A DNA stretch of 64,000 bases, taken from positions 1 to 64,000 of the forward strand of contig NZ_JABBGE010000006.1 of assembly GCF_012927245.1 (NCBI RefSeq). Direction: 5' to 3'. Each line of letters opens with the position of its first letter. Position 1 is the stretch's first letter. The notes under the pieces are model-generated. The model had not been told where the DNA came from, did not search any database, and saw nothing but the letters and a program-made list of their open reading frames with translations. The DNA comes from Streptomyces sp. R302 (GTDB lineage: Bacteria; Actinomycetota; Actinomycetes; Streptomycetales; Streptomycetaceae). Positions 8,956-17,364 of the stretch are shown piece after piece. The position numbers and the translations under genes are program-made.

Positions 8956-9920
8956 GCGCGGGCTCCTTCCGGGAGGACGACCAGGCGGCCGGTGGTGGTG
9001 CCGTCGGCGACGCGCTGGACGGCGTCGGCGGCGCCGGCGAAGGGGACGCGTTCGGCGACGAGCGGCTTGACGGTGCCCTTGGTGGCGAGGGTGGTGAGGG
9101 TGTCGTGGCACTGGAGCACGGCGGCCGGGTCGAGCCGGGCGTAGAGGCCCCAGTGGAGGCCCAGGATCGAGTAGTTCTTCACCAGGGCGTGGTTGAGGGC
9201 GGGGGTGGGGATGGTGCCGCTCGCGAAGCCGACGACGACGATCCGGCCCTCGAAGGCGACGCATTTGGCGGACTGCTGGTAGGCGTCGCCGCCGACGGGG
9301 TCGTAGATCACGTCGGCGCCGCGGCCGCCGGTGGCGGCCTTGACGGCGGCGACGACGTCCTCGGCGCGGCGGTCGATCACCACGTCGCAGCCGAGGTCGC
9401 GGGCGACGGCGGCCTTGGCGGGGCCGCCGACCACGCCGATGACGGTGGCGCCGGCGGCCTTGCCGAGCTGGACGGCGGCGCTGCCGACACCGCCGGCCGC
9501 GGCGTGCACGAGGAGGGTCTCGCCCGGCTTGAGGGCGGCGCGGCGGTGGAGGCCGAACCAGCCGGTCTGGTAGCCGATGTGGAGGGCGGCGGCCTCGGCG
9601 TCGTCGAGGGCGTCGGGGGCCGGGAGGAGGGTGGCGGCGTCCGCGAGGGCGTGGTCGGCGAAGCCGCCGTGCGGGAGGGCGGCGGTGGCGATGACCCGGC
9701 GCCCGTCCCGGGTCTCGCCGCAGAGCTCGACGCCGGGGGTGAAGGGCAGCGGGGGGCGGACCTGGTAGTGGCCGCGGCAGAGCAGCGCGTCGGGGAAGTT
9801 GACGTTGGCGGCGCGGACCCTGAGGAGGACCTGGCCGGGGCCGGGCTCGGGGACGTCCACCTCCTCGCGGCGCATCACCGCGCCGGGTTCGCCGTTCTCG
9901 TGCACTCGCCATGCCTGCAT
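8952..9920 (-). CDS. NADPH:quinone oxidoreductase family protein
   Basis: 322-residue medium-chain dehydrogenase/reductase of the zeta-crystallin branch without zinc ligands. The N-terminal GroES-like fold includes VRAANVNFPDALLCRGHYQ; the nucleotide site is VHAAAGGVGSAAVQLGKAAGA and the tail ends GRLVVLPEG. It likely reduces an enoyl or quinone substrate with NADPH. First gene of the operon with two acyl-CoA dehydrogenases, preceded by two palindromes. Confidence 0.82.
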   Translation of the reverse strand: MQAWRVHENGEPGAVMRREEVDVPEPGPGQVLLRVRAANVNFPDALLCRGHYQVRPPLPFTPGVELCGETRDGRRVIATAALPHGGFADHALADAATLLPAPDALDDAEAAALHIGYQTGWFGLHRRAALKPGETLLVHAAAGGVGSAAVQLGKAAGATVIGVVGGPAKAAVARDLGCDVVIDRRAEDVVAAVKAATGGRGADVIYDPVGGDAYQQSAKCVAFEGRIVVVGFASGTIPTPALNHALVKNYSILGLHWGLYARLDPAAVLQCHDTLTTLATKGTVKPLVAERVPFAGAADAVQRVADGTTTGRLVVLPEGARA

Positions 9921-9939
9921 CCGTCGAGCCTCCGTCCGT

Positions 9940-9975
9940 ACCGAGCGGTCGGTCGCATACTAAGCGGTCGCTTGG
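9940..9975. promoter_or_regulatory. Pair of palindromes upstream of the acyl-CoA dehydrogenase operon
   Basis: Two inverted repeats stand 20-55 bases before the oxidoreductase start: ACCGAGCGGTCGGT (9940-9953) and CTAAGCGGTCGCTTGG (9960-9975, with AAGCG/CGCTT arms). They share the core AGCGGTCG and resemble operators of TetR-family regulators of lipid catabolism. No regulator gene is adjacent, so the regulator would act from elsewhere. Confidence 0.5.
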
Positions 9976-9990
9976 CCTTGGGGGAACCAC

Positions 9991-10578
9991 TCAGCCGGAC
10001 TTCTTCGGCCGCGCCCGTACGTGCATCCGCTCGCCCTGCGGCCCGAACAGGCTGAGGAACTCCACCGGCCCGTCGGCGGTCGGGCCGAACCAGTGCGGCA
10101 CACGGGTGTCGAACTCGGCGGCCTCGCCGGCGGCCAGCACCACGTCGTGCTCCCCCAGGACGAGCCGGAGCCGCCCGGAGAGCACGTACAGCCACTCGTA
10201 TCCCTCGTGGACCCGCGGGTCCGGCTGCTCCGAGGCCTTCTCCTGGACCACCTTGTACGCCTGGAGGCCGCCGGGCTGGCGGGTCAGCGGGTACATGGTG
10301 CGGCCGTGCCGGACGATCGGGCGGGCCCGCACCCGGGGGTCGCCCACCGGCGGGGCGCCGACCAGCTCGTCCAGCGGGACCTGGTGGGCGCGGGCGAGCG
10401 GCAGGAGCAGTTCGAGGCTGGGCCTGCGCTGCCCGGACTCCAGGCGGGAGAGGGTGGAGACGGAGATGCCGGTGGCGGTGGAGAGCTCGGCCAGGGTCAC
10501 CCCGCGGTCGCGGCGGACCCGGCGCAGCCGGGGGCCGACCTCGGTGAGGACGGCGTCGATGCGGTCGTCTTCGGTCAT
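9991..10578 (-). CDS. XRE-family regulator with C-terminal cupin domain
   Basis: 195 residues. Residues about 14-70 are a helix-turn-helix (RRVRRDRGVTLAELSTATGI then STLSRLESGQRRPSLELL); residues about 100-185 form a cupin (VHEGYEWLYVLSGRLRLVLG, FDTRVPHWFG), the SutR/PuuR-like architecture where the cupin senses a small ligand. It is divergent from a flavoprotein gene with a palindrome between them, suggesting it controls that gene and itself. The ATG at 10578 gives the full HTH. Confidence 0.83.
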   Translation of the reverse strand: MTEDDRIDAVLTEVGPRLRRVRRDRGVTLAELSTATGISVSTLSRLESGQRRPSLELLLPLARAHQVPLDELVGAPPVGDPRVRARPIVRHGRTMYPLTRQPGGLQAYKVVQEKASEQPDPRVHEGYEWLYVLSGRLRLVLGEHDVVLAAGEAAEFDTRVPHWFGPTADGPVEFLSLFGPQGERMHVRARPKKSG

Positions 10579-10598
10579 GCGTCCAGTGTTGCAGGAAC

Positions 10599-10614
10599 GG
10601 CAAGTTTCCTTGCC
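10599..10614. promoter_or_regulatory. Palindromic operator candidate between regulator and flavoprotein
   Basis: GGCAAG-TTTC-CTTGCC is a perfect 6+6 inverted repeat located 21 bases from the regulator start and 32 bases from the flavoprotein start. A half-related TTGCAGGAACGG copy lies immediately left. Position and symmetry suggest the binding site of the XRE/cupin regulator. Confidence 0.5.
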
Positions 10615-10645
10615 ACCGAGGCGGTGCCGGGTCGAGGCTCGCGGC

Positions 10646-11596
10646 ATGAACGCACTCACGGATGACAACAGGTACGAGGTCGTGGTGGTCGGCGGCGGCG
10701 CGGCCGGGCTGAGCGCCGCGCTGATCCTCGGCCGGTCGCGGCGCCGCACCCTGGTCGTCGACGCGGGCGAGCCGCGCAACGCGCCCAGCGCACACATGCA
10801 GGGATACCTCTCGCGGGACGGGATGAGCCCGGCGGAGTTCCTCGCGGCCGGCCGCCGCGAGCTGGGCGCGTACGGGGTCGAGGTCAGGCCCGGGGAGGTG
10901 ACGGGAGCCGTCCGGGACGGTGACGGCTTCGCCCTGACGCTCGCCGACGGCACCGCGCTGTCGGCCCGGCGGCTGGTCGTCGCGACCGGTCTCGTCGACG
11001 TGCTGCCGGAGATCGAGGGCCTGGCCGGGCGGTGGGGCCGGGACGCGCTGCACTGCCCGTACTGCCACGGCTGGGAGGTCCGCGACCGGTCCTTCGGGGT
11101 CATCGCGCACGCGGCCATGCCCGCCCACCAGGCGCTGATGGTCTCGCACTGGTCCCCCGACGTCACCCTCTTCCTGGACGGCGCCGCGCTCACGGAGCAG
11201 GACGCCCGGCTGCTCGACGCGGCGGGCGTCAGGACCGTGGAGGGCGCGGTCGAGAGGATCGCGGTCGCGGACGACCGGCTGACCGGGGTCCGGCTCGCCG
11301 ACGGCCGGACCGTCGCCTGCGAGGTCGTCTTCGCGGCGGCGACCCGGCTCGTCGCCCGCGACGGAGTGCTCCGACAGCTCGGCGCGGAACTGTACGAGAC
11401 CCCCTTCGGCTCCTTCGTGAAGGTGGACGAGACCGGCCGGACGAGCGTGCCCGGCGTGTGGGCGGCGGGCAACGTGACGGGCCCGACCGAGCAGGTCGTC
11501 AACGCGGCGAGCCTCGGCTACCGGGCCGGCACGGTGATCAACGGGGAGCTGCTGATGGACGACCTCGCGGCGAAGGCGGACGGACGCGACGGCTGA
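10646..11596 (+). CDS. NAD(P)/FAD-dependent oxidoreductase, thioredoxin-reductase-like
   Basis: 316 residues. The FAD dinucleotide motif VVVGGGAAGLSAAL is at 13-26, a redox pair CPYC at 137-140 (HCPYCHGWEV), and the C-terminal FAD motif reads GVWAAGNV. The NAD(P) motif in between is poor: where GxGxxG is expected the sequence is GVIAHAAMPAHQ. This matches the low-molecular-weight thioredoxin-reductase-like group that includes gliotoxin/holomycin-type disulfide oxidases, so it may be an oxidase rather than a true reductase. GAGG precedes the ATG. Confidence 0.78.
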   Translation: MNALTDDNRYEVVVVGGGAAGLSAALILGRSRRRTLVVDAGEPRNAPSAHMQGYLSRDGMSPAEFLAAGRRELGAYGVEVRPGEVTGAVRDGDGFALTLADGTALSARRLVVATGLVDVLPEIEGLAGRWGRDALHCPYCHGWEVRDRSFGVIAHAAMPAHQALMVSHWSPDVTLFLDGAALTEQDARLLDAAGVRTVEGAVERIAVADDRLTGVRLADGRTVACEVVFAAATRLVARDGVLRQLGAELYETPFGSFVKVDETGRTSVPGVWAAGNVTGPTEQVVNAASLGYRAGTVINGELLMDDLAAKADGRDG

Positions 11597-11774
11597 GCGG
11601 TGCCAGGGGCGTCGTGTCGGTCGGGCCGGTCCGGTGAGCCCGGGGCCGCGGCCGTGCGCCGGTCGGATGAACCGGACCGGCAGCGGTCGCGTCGCTCCGG
11701 CAGGGGGCTCAGGATCGGCCATGGTGGCCGGAACCCGGCCCGGAGGCAGGACGACGGAAGGACGGCACCCGCCC

Positions 11775-12575
11775 ATGCTCGACACCCGGTACACCCACGG
11801 TTCCCCCTGCTGGATCGACCTCGGCAGCCCGGACACCACCGCCGCGGCGGAGTTCTACGCCGCCGTGCTCGGCTGGGAGTACCGTTCGGCGGGCCCGGAG
11901 GGCGGCGGGTACGGCTTCTTCCAGCAGGACGGAGCCACCGTGGCCGCCCTCGGACCGCTCACCGAGGACGGGGCCCGCAGTGCGTGGACCGTGTACTTCC
12001 GGACGACGGACGCGGAGACGACGCAGATGGTGGCCGCCGCCGAGGGCGGCAGGATCCGCGTCCGCGCCATGGACGTGATGGACGCCGGGCGGATGGCCGC
12101 GCTCACCGACCCCGCCGGGGCCGAGTTCGCCGTCTGGCAGCAGGGCTCGGTGAAGGGCCTGGACCGCACCTCGTCCACCAACACGCTGGTGTGGGTGGAG
12201 CTCCACACGCCCGACCCGGAGGCCGCGCTCGACTTCTACCGCTCGCTCTTCGAATGGCGGTGGGCGGAGATGGCGGCGCCCGGCATGACGTACCGGGTGA
12301 TCTCCACCGCCGACGGCGACCAGCAGGACGCCTCCTTCGGCGGCGCGGCAGAACTCCGGGACTCCGCCGAACGGTCCCGCTGGATCCCCTACTTCGCGGT
12401 CGAGGACGCCGACGCGACGGCGGGCGCGGTGACCGCCTCCGGCGGCACGGTGCTGCTCCCGCCGGCCGACATCCCCGACGTCGGCCGCCTCGCCTGGTTC
12501 GCCGACCCCTCCGGCGCCGAGTTCGCCGTCCTGACGCCGGCGCCGACGGCCGACCGGCCCACAGGCCCCGCCTGA
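11775..12575 (+). CDS. VOC family protein (two glyoxalase-like modules)
   Basis: 266 residues made of two vicinal-oxygen-chelate modules (about 10-125 and 140-260), each with the DLGSPDTTAAAEFYAAVLGWE / ELHTPDPEAALDFYRSLFEW beginning and the DPxGAEFAV ending. Such tandem proteins are common in Streptomyces; roles range from dioxygenase and isomerase to drug binding, and nothing here narrows it down. The ATG at 11775 has GGAAGGA 12-13 bases upstream. Confidence 0.8.
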   Translation: MLDTRYTHGSPCWIDLGSPDTTAAAEFYAAVLGWEYRSAGPEGGGYGFFQQDGATVAALGPLTEDGARSAWTVYFRTTDAETTQMVAAAEGGRIRVRAMDVMDAGRMAALTDPAGAEFAVWQQGSVKGLDRTSSTNTLVWVELHTPDPEAALDFYRSLFEWRWAEMAAPGMTYRVISTADGDQQDASFGGAAELRDSAERSRWIPYFAVEDADATAGAVTASGGTVLLPPADIPDVGRLAWFADPSGAEFAVLTPAPTADRPTGPA

Positions 12576-12591
12576 GGCCTGTCCGGCCCTG

Positions 12592-12779
12592 GGCCGTGTC
12601 TTTCGGATCAGGCCGGATCAGCTCGCGGCGTCCGGTGCCGTGCGTCGCAAGGCGGAGGAGGGAGTCCATGCGGTGGGGGCACCTCCCAGCGGTAGCTGGG
12701 GGACATCGGCAACTGACGACAACGCGGCGAGGCGCGGTGCCAGGCGCCGCGGGCCCGGCATGATCCGGAAGACACGGCC
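12592..12779. mobile_element. MITE-like element with 19-bp terminal inverted repeats
   Basis: GGCCGTGTCTTTCGGATCA (12592-12610) and TGATCCGGAAGACACGGCC (12761-12779) are inverted copies with one mismatch, bounding 188 bases with no coding capacity. Inside is a hairpin (CCCAGC-GGTA-GCTGGG, about 12683-12698). The size and structure are those of a non-autonomous insertion element of the IS5/IS4 type common between Streptomyces genes. The right end abuts the TAG stop of the deacetylase gene. No clear target duplication was found. Confidence 0.6.
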
Positions 12780-13540
12780 TAGCGGGGGAAGACCTCGAAG
12801 GTCACCGCCGGGCGGCCGCCGAAGCGGGCGGCGTCCCGGGCGGTGGCGGACGTCATGAACTCCCCGACGTACTCCTCCGGTTCCTGGTCCGTCAGGGCCT
12901 CGATGTAGGCGCGGTGGCAGAGCAGGGACTCGACGGCGCGTTCCAGGCCGGGACCCGCGTCGACGGCGTGGGTCGGGGTGCTGGAGGCGGCGACGGCGAC
13001 GTGGCGGACGCCGTCCCAGGGCTCCAGACCCCGCTCCGTCAGCTCGGGGAAGATCCAGCGGTTGCCCGCGTCCGACGCCGCGTCGAGGGTGGCGCGGCCC
13101 ACGGCCACGTGGTCGGGGGTGTTCCGGGGCGCGCCGGGACCGTCGCCCCAGGTGTCGCGGTGGTTGAGGGTCACCACGAGGTCGGGGCGGTGGCGGCGGA
13201 TCGCGGCGGCGATGTCGCGGCGCAGCGCGATGCCGTACTCGATGACGCCGTCGCGGTGGTCGAGGAACTCGACGGTGTCCACGCCGACGACGGCGGCGCT
13301 CGCCCGCTGCTCCCGTTCGCGCAGCGGGCCGCACACGTCCGGGGCGAGCGTGTCGATGCCGGCCTCGCCCCGGCTGACCAGCAGGTAGACGACCTCCTTG
13401 CCGGCGTCGGTCCAGCTCGCCACGGCCGCCGCGCAGCCGTACTCCAGGTCGTCGGGGTGGGCGACGACGGCGAGGGCGCGCCGCCAGTCGCCCGGCAGCT
13501 CCGGCAGCTCCGGCGGGTCGGTGGCTTCGGTGTCGATCAT
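12779..13540 (-). CDS. PIG-L family deacetylase
   Basis: 253 residues with the zinc-binding signature AHPDDLEYG (27-35) and the second-motif region HRDTWGDGPGAPRNTPDHVAVG. PIG-L/MshB/BshB enzymes remove acetyl groups from N-acetylglucosaminyl conjugates. The start at 13540 overlaps the stop of the SIS-domain gene, which fits amino-sugar metabolism. The last bases (TAG stop) touch the inverted repeat of the MITE-like element, so the C-terminus may have been set by its insertion. Confidence 0.8.
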   Translation of the reverse strand: MIDTEATDPPELPELPGDWRRALAVVAHPDDLEYGCAAAVASWTDAGKEVVYLLVSRGEAGIDTLAPDVCGPLREREQRASAAVVGVDTVEFLDHRDGVIEYGIALRRDIAAAIRRHRPDLVVTLNHRDTWGDGPGAPRNTPDHVAVGRATLDAASDAGNRWIFPELTERGLEPWDGVRHVAVAASSTPTHAVDAGPGLERAVESLLCHRAYIEALTDQEPEEYVGEFMTSATARDAARFGGRPAVTFEVFPR

Positions 13541-14511
13541 GCCCGCAGGATACGGGCCGCGTCGGCCGCGGTCGGGCGGAACGCTCCGGCGAGGATGACG
13601 GAGCGGGAGACGTGGCGGGGGCGGTCGGGGTTGAGTCCGCGCCGGGCGGCGAGGGCGACGGCGAGCCGCTGGGCGCGGACGAGGGCGGCGACCGGGTCGA
13701 CGGCGTCGGCGGTGAACAGGGCGCCGGTGGACTCGACTTCCTCGCGCAGCCCGGCCGGGACGGGGCCGAGGCACCAGACGAGGCTGGTCCGGTCACTGAC
13801 GCTGATCGGGCCGTGGCGGTACTCCATCGCCGGGTACGACTCCGTCCAGGCGCGGGCCACCTCACGGATCTTGAGCGCCGCCTCGTCGGCGAGGCCGACG
13901 GTCCAGCCGGTGCCGAGGAAGGTGAACTGGACGCGCCTCAGCCAGTGTTCGGGCAGCGGCTCGTACAGGGCGAGCTCGGCGTCGGCGAGGGAGGGGGCGA
14001 GGTCCACCCCGAGCCCGGCGCGCAGGAGTTGGAGGGCCGTGGTCGCGAACCGGGTCTGGACGACGGAGCGTTCGTCGGCGAAGGAGAGGTCGACCACGTG
14101 GTCGGCGAGGCGGGCGGCGGGGCTGTCCGGGACGCCGGTGAGGACGAGGGCCGGCAGGCGGCCCGCCGCACCGCCGAGGAGGTCGACGACCTCGGTAGTG
14201 GTACCGGAGCGGGTGAGGGCCACGATCCGGTCGTACCCCCGGCCGAGCGGGGTCCGCTCGGAGGCCGGGAAGGCGTCGGTCTCGCCCGCGCCGAGGGACT
14301 CCCGCAGGGCCGCGTAGGCGCGGGCGATCAGGTACGAGGTGCCGCAGCCGACGACGGCGACCCTCCCCCAGACTCCGTCCGGGGGACCCCCATCTCGCTT
14401 CGCTCGCCGGGCTTGGGCAGCCGGTCGGCGACCGGGCCCGCGAGGGCGGCGGCGCGGCGCCAGCAGTCGGGCTGGCCGGCGATCTCGGCGGTGACGTGTG
14501 CGCTCATGCAC
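13537..14511 (-). CDS. SIS-domain sugar-phosphate isomerase/deaminase-like, N-terminus frame-altered
   Basis: From about residue 50 this is a double-SIS protein of the AgaS/GlmS-isomerase kind (VAVVGCGTSYLIARAYAALRE, ALTRSGTTTEVVDLL, EYRHGPISV), about 275 residues. The first 48 residues in this frame are Arg-rich nonsense. In the next frame the expected N-terminus, MSAHVTAEIAGQPDCWRRAA, starts with ATG at 14507 and runs to about 14408, where a palindromic insert shifts the frame. A GTG at 14511, four bases before that ATG, opens the frame shown. Either the gene is broken or a garbled N-terminus is tolerated. Confidence 0.65.
   Translation of the reverse strand: MHERTRHRRDRRPARLLAPRRRPRGPGRRPAAQARRAKRDGGPPDGVWGRVAVVGCGTSYLIARAYAALRESLGAGETDAFPASERTPLGRGYDRIVALTRSGTTTEVVDLLGGAAGRLPALVLTGVPDSPAARLADHVVDLSFADERSVVQTRFATTALQLLRAGLGVDLAPSLADAELALYEPLPEHWLRRVQFTFLGTGWTVGLADEAALKIREVARAWTESYPAMEYRHGPISVSDRTSLVWCLGPVPAGLREEVESTGALFTADAVDPVAALVRAQRLAVALAARRGLNPDRPRHVSRSVILAGAFRPTAADAARILRA
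14362..14408. repeat. Small palindromic Streptomyces repeat inserted in the SIS gene
   Basis: Contains CCCCCAGACTCCGTCCGGGGG and GGGGGACCCCC back to back, followed by CGCTTCGCTCG. I recognise this family as a very common short palindromic sequence scattered in Streptomyces genomes, usually between genes. Here it adds a net 38 bases to the coding sequence, breaking the frame. A related hairpin is at about 24196-24229. Confidence 0.6.
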
Positions 14512-14615
14512 CGAGTTCTAGCCGCCCGTGACGGGCCGGGACCATGGGCGATCGGGGTCCGGCGCTGGGACTTTCGCGCGCGCCGGACCCGGGGCCGTAC
14601 CCGTACGCCCGCCCG

Positions 14616-15923
14616 TCAGAGTTCGTCGCGGGAGAGGGCGAGGAGGCGGTCGAGGACGCGCGGGCCGCCCGCACGGACGCCGTCGTGCTCGAACTCGTCG
14701 GTCACCCAGGTGCGCAGCCCGCGGATCGCCCGGGCGGTCTCCAGGGAGTGGGCGGTGTCGACGTACATGTCGTCGTGGTAGACGGCTGCGGCCACCGGCA
14801 CCCGGTTGGCGGCCAGCCGCTCGGGGTCGTACAGCGGTGTCCAGTCGTCCCGTCCGGCGAGGAGCGCGGCGGTCTCGCGCAGCGGGCGGAGGGCCGGGTC
14901 GGTGGTGAAGTGCCAGGGGTGGACGGTCTCGCCGGTGAGGAGGACGGGGGCGCCGGAGGCGAGCGCGCCGGCGGCGTCGAACTCGGGGAAGTCGGCGCGG
15001 ACCCGCTCGGCGGCCCAGTCGGTGGGGCCCTGGCCCTGGGCGTAGATGGCCTCGTGGAGGACGGCGTACAGCGGGTGGCCGGCGTACGAGAGGTGGGCCT
15101 GGACCTGTTCCAGGAAGGCGTCGGCGAGGGCGGGCCCGGTGGGCGTCGGCACGAAGGCGCCCTCCAGGAGGTGGTGGAGCTGGTGGGTGCCCTCGCCGGA
15201 GCCGAGGAGGATGCCGAGGGACTGGAAGGCCTCGACGGTGAGGAGGCCGCCGCCGGGGAGGGTGACCTCGCGCTCCAGGAGGTGGGCGGCGACGGCGCGG
15301 ACGCGTTCGGCGTCGCGCGGGTAGCGGGCGAAGTGGGCCTCGTTCTTGCGGCGGACGCGCGGATAGGCGGCGGCGTAGACCTCGTCGGCGGTGGCGTCGA
15401 GGGACGGCAGGCCGCCGGTGATCAGGACCCGCTCCAGGCCCTCGGGGGCGGTGGACAGGTAGTGGACGGCGCAGAAGCCGCCGAAGCTCTGGCCGAGGAC
15501 CGTCCAGGGGGCGCCGCCGGTGAGGCGGCGGCGGATCAGCTCGCAGTCCCGGACGATGGCGTCGGCGCGGAAGTGCGCGAGGTAGTCGGCCTGCGCGGCG
15601 GCGTCGCCGCGCAGCGGGAGGGTCTGGCGGTTGGCGGGCGTGGAGCGGCCGGTGCCGCGCTGGTCGAGCAGGAGGACCCGGAACTCGCGGACGGCCCGGC
15701 CGAGCCACGCCTGCCGGCCGATGAACCGGCGGGCGCCGAAGCCGGGGCCGCCCTCCAGGTAGACCAGCCAGGGGAGCCGCTCGCGGTCCCGGTCGCCGAG
15801 ACCCGAGGCGACGACCTCGCGGCCGTACACCTCGATCTGCTCGCCGTCGGGGCGGGTGTGGTCGAGGGGGACGGGGAAGTGGTGGTCGGTGACGACGACG
15901 CCGGGCTGACGGTAGGTGGTCAA
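14616..15923 (-). CDS. Alpha/beta hydrolase, proline iminopeptidase-like (S33)
   Basis: 435 residues. The oxyanion region LVYLEGGPGFGA, the LLLDQRGTGRST motif and the nucleophile elbow GQSFGG are all proline-iminopeptidase signatures; the acid is likely in YHDDMYVD and the base His in EFEHDGVR. It would remove N-terminal proline or other residues from small peptides. The start is a TTG (15921-15923) with AGGAG six bases away, better than any ATG/GTG nearby. Confidence 0.82.
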   Translation of the reverse strand: MTTYRQPGVVVTDHHFPVPLDHTRPDGEQIEVYGREVVASGLGDRDRERLPWLVYLEGGPGFGARRFIGRQAWLGRAVREFRVLLLDQRGTGRSTPANRQTLPLRGDAAAQADYLAHFRADAIVRDCELIRRRLTGGAPWTVLGQSFGGFCAVHYLSTAPEGLERVLITGGLPSLDATADEVYAAAYPRVRRKNEAHFARYPRDAERVRAVAAHLLEREVTLPGGGLLTVEAFQSLGILLGSGEGTHQLHHLLEGAFVPTPTGPALADAFLEQVQAHLSYAGHPLYAVLHEAIYAQGQGPTDWAAERVRADFPEFDAAGALASGAPVLLTGETVHPWHFTTDPALRPLRETAALLAGRDDWTPLYDPERLAANRVPVAAAVYHDDMYVDTAHSLETARAIRGLRTWVTDEFEHDGVRAGGPRVLDRLLALSRDEL

Positions 15924-15986
15924 CGGTGCTCCTGCGGGTGTTCCTGCGCGGTCACCCCTAGTGGATCACGGACCGGCGTGGCGGGC

Positions 15987-16382
15987 TCAGGAGGCCTGCA
16001 TCACCGCGATGACGTTGCCGGCCGGGTCGGTGAACCAGGCGATGCCCGCCGGGCCGCCCTCGCCCGGGCCCCGGACGACGCCCTTCTCGTCGGCCTCGAA
16101 CTCCGGGTAGCGCTCGAAGGTGGCGCCCCGGGCGACCAGGTCGTCGACGGCCCGGTCGATGTCGTCGACCTCGAAGTTGAGGACGGTGAAGGAGGCCGGC
16201 GTGTGGTTCTCCTTGGGGTAGACGAAGACCCGGGCCCCGCCGGGCAGGGTCAGGAACAGCATCCGCATGTCGCCGGTCCCGGTGTCCTCCACGGCCAGGC
16301 CGAGCCGGTCGCCGTAGAACTGCCGGGCGGCGTCCAGGTCGTCCACCGAGAAGCTGCTGTACGCCGTCGTCTCGCCGAACAT
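15987..16382 (-). CDS. VOC family protein (single glyoxalase-like module)
   Basis: 131 residues with the motif FSVDDLDAARQFYGDRLGL, the central ARVFVYPKENHTPASFTVLNF and the ending WFTDPAGNVIAVMQ. Resembles small VOC proteins annotated as glyoxalase/bleomycin-resistance superfamily. Function is not predictable from sequence. It stands alone between an iminopeptidase-like gene and nadE, all on the minus strand. Confidence 0.8.
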   Translation of the reverse strand: MFGETTAYSSFSVDDLDAARQFYGDRLGLAVEDTGTGDMRMLFLTLPGGARVFVYPKENHTPASFTVLNFEVDDIDRAVDDLVARGATFERYPEFEADEKGVVRGPGEGGPAGIAWFTDPAGNVIAVMQAS

Positions 16383-16461
16383 GGTGCTCCCTTCCGGGGC
16401 CCCGGGTGACGGGGCTCCCCTTCCAGGATCCGCCTGTTCGGCGAGGGACGCTCGGGACGGC

Positions 16462-17292
16462 TCAGGGCGCGATCGGCAGCTGCCGCTTGTGCTCGGTGAG
16501 CTCGTAGCGGCGGACGATGGAGGCGTGGGCGGCCTCGGCGACCGGCTTGCCCTCCAGGAAGTCGTCGATGTCGTCGTACGTGACGCCGAGGGCGTCCTCG
16601 TCGGGCTTGCCCGGGTCGAGGGTCTCCAGGTCGGCGGTCGGGACCTTCCAGACCAGGGAGGCGGGGGCGCCGAGCTCGGCGGCGACGGCGCGGACGCGGC
16701 GCTTGGTGAGGCCGGTGAGCGGGACGAGGTCGGCGGCGCCGTCGCCGAACTTGGTGAAGAAGCCGGAGACGGCCTCGGCGGCGTGGTCGGTGCCGACGAC
16801 CAGGCCGTCGTGGGCGCCGGCGACCGCGTACTGGGCGATCATGCGCTGGCGGGCCTTGATGTTGCCGTGCACGAAGTCCTCGTGGTGGGCGTCGCGGAAG
16901 GTGACGCCGGCGGTCCTGGCGGCGTCGAGGGCAGCGTCGCTGGCCGCCTTGACGTCGACGGTGAGGACCTGGTCGGCGCGGATGAAGTCGAGGGCGGTCT
17001 GGGCGTCCTGCTCGTCGGCCTGGACGCCGTACGGCAGGCGCATGGCGTAGAAGGTCGCCTCGTGGCCGGCGGCGCGGGCGCGCTCGACGGCGAGCTGGCA
17101 GAGCCGGCCGGCGGTGGTGGAGTCCACGCCGCCGCTGATGCCGAGGACGAGGGAGCGCAGTCCGGTGGTGGTGAGGCGCTCGGCGAGGAAGGCCACCCGG
17201 CGCTCGATCTCGACGAGCGGGTCGAAGATCTCGGGGACCTGGAGCTCCCGGGCGATCTGCTGCTGGCGGGCGATGGGCGCCGGGTCGGTCAC
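16462..17292 (-). CDS. nadE: Ammonia-dependent NAD+ synthetase
   Basis: 276 residues, the length of E. coli NadE, without the glutaminase domain of the longer form. The ATP-pyrophosphatase P-loop is SGGVDST (53-59); [31 protein letters not shown] is the strongly conserved nicotinate-adenine-dinucleotide site. It catalyses the last step of NAD synthesis (NaAD + ATP + NH3). A monocistronic minus-strand gene. Actinobacteria usually also carry the glutamine-dependent form, so this may be a second enzyme. Confidence 0.9.
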   Translation of the reverse strand: MTDPAPIARQQQIARELQVPEIFDPLVEIERRVAFLAERLTTTGLRSLVLGISGGVDSTTAGRLCQLAVERARAAGHEATFYAMRLPYGVQADEQDAQTALDFIRADQVLTVDVKAASDAALDAARTAGVTFRDAHHEDFVHGNIKARQRMIAQYAVAGAHDGLVVGTDHAAEAVSGFFTKFGDGAADLVPLTGLTKRRVRAVAAELGAPASLVWKVPTADLETLDPGKPDEDALGVTYDDIDDFLEGKPVAEAAHASIVRRYELTEHKRQLPIAP

Positions 17293-17364
17293 GGAGGGCT
17301 CCTCGTCGTCGGAAGGGGTGCGGGCGACGGTTCCGACTTTACGGGGTGCGGTGCGCGTGCCTGG

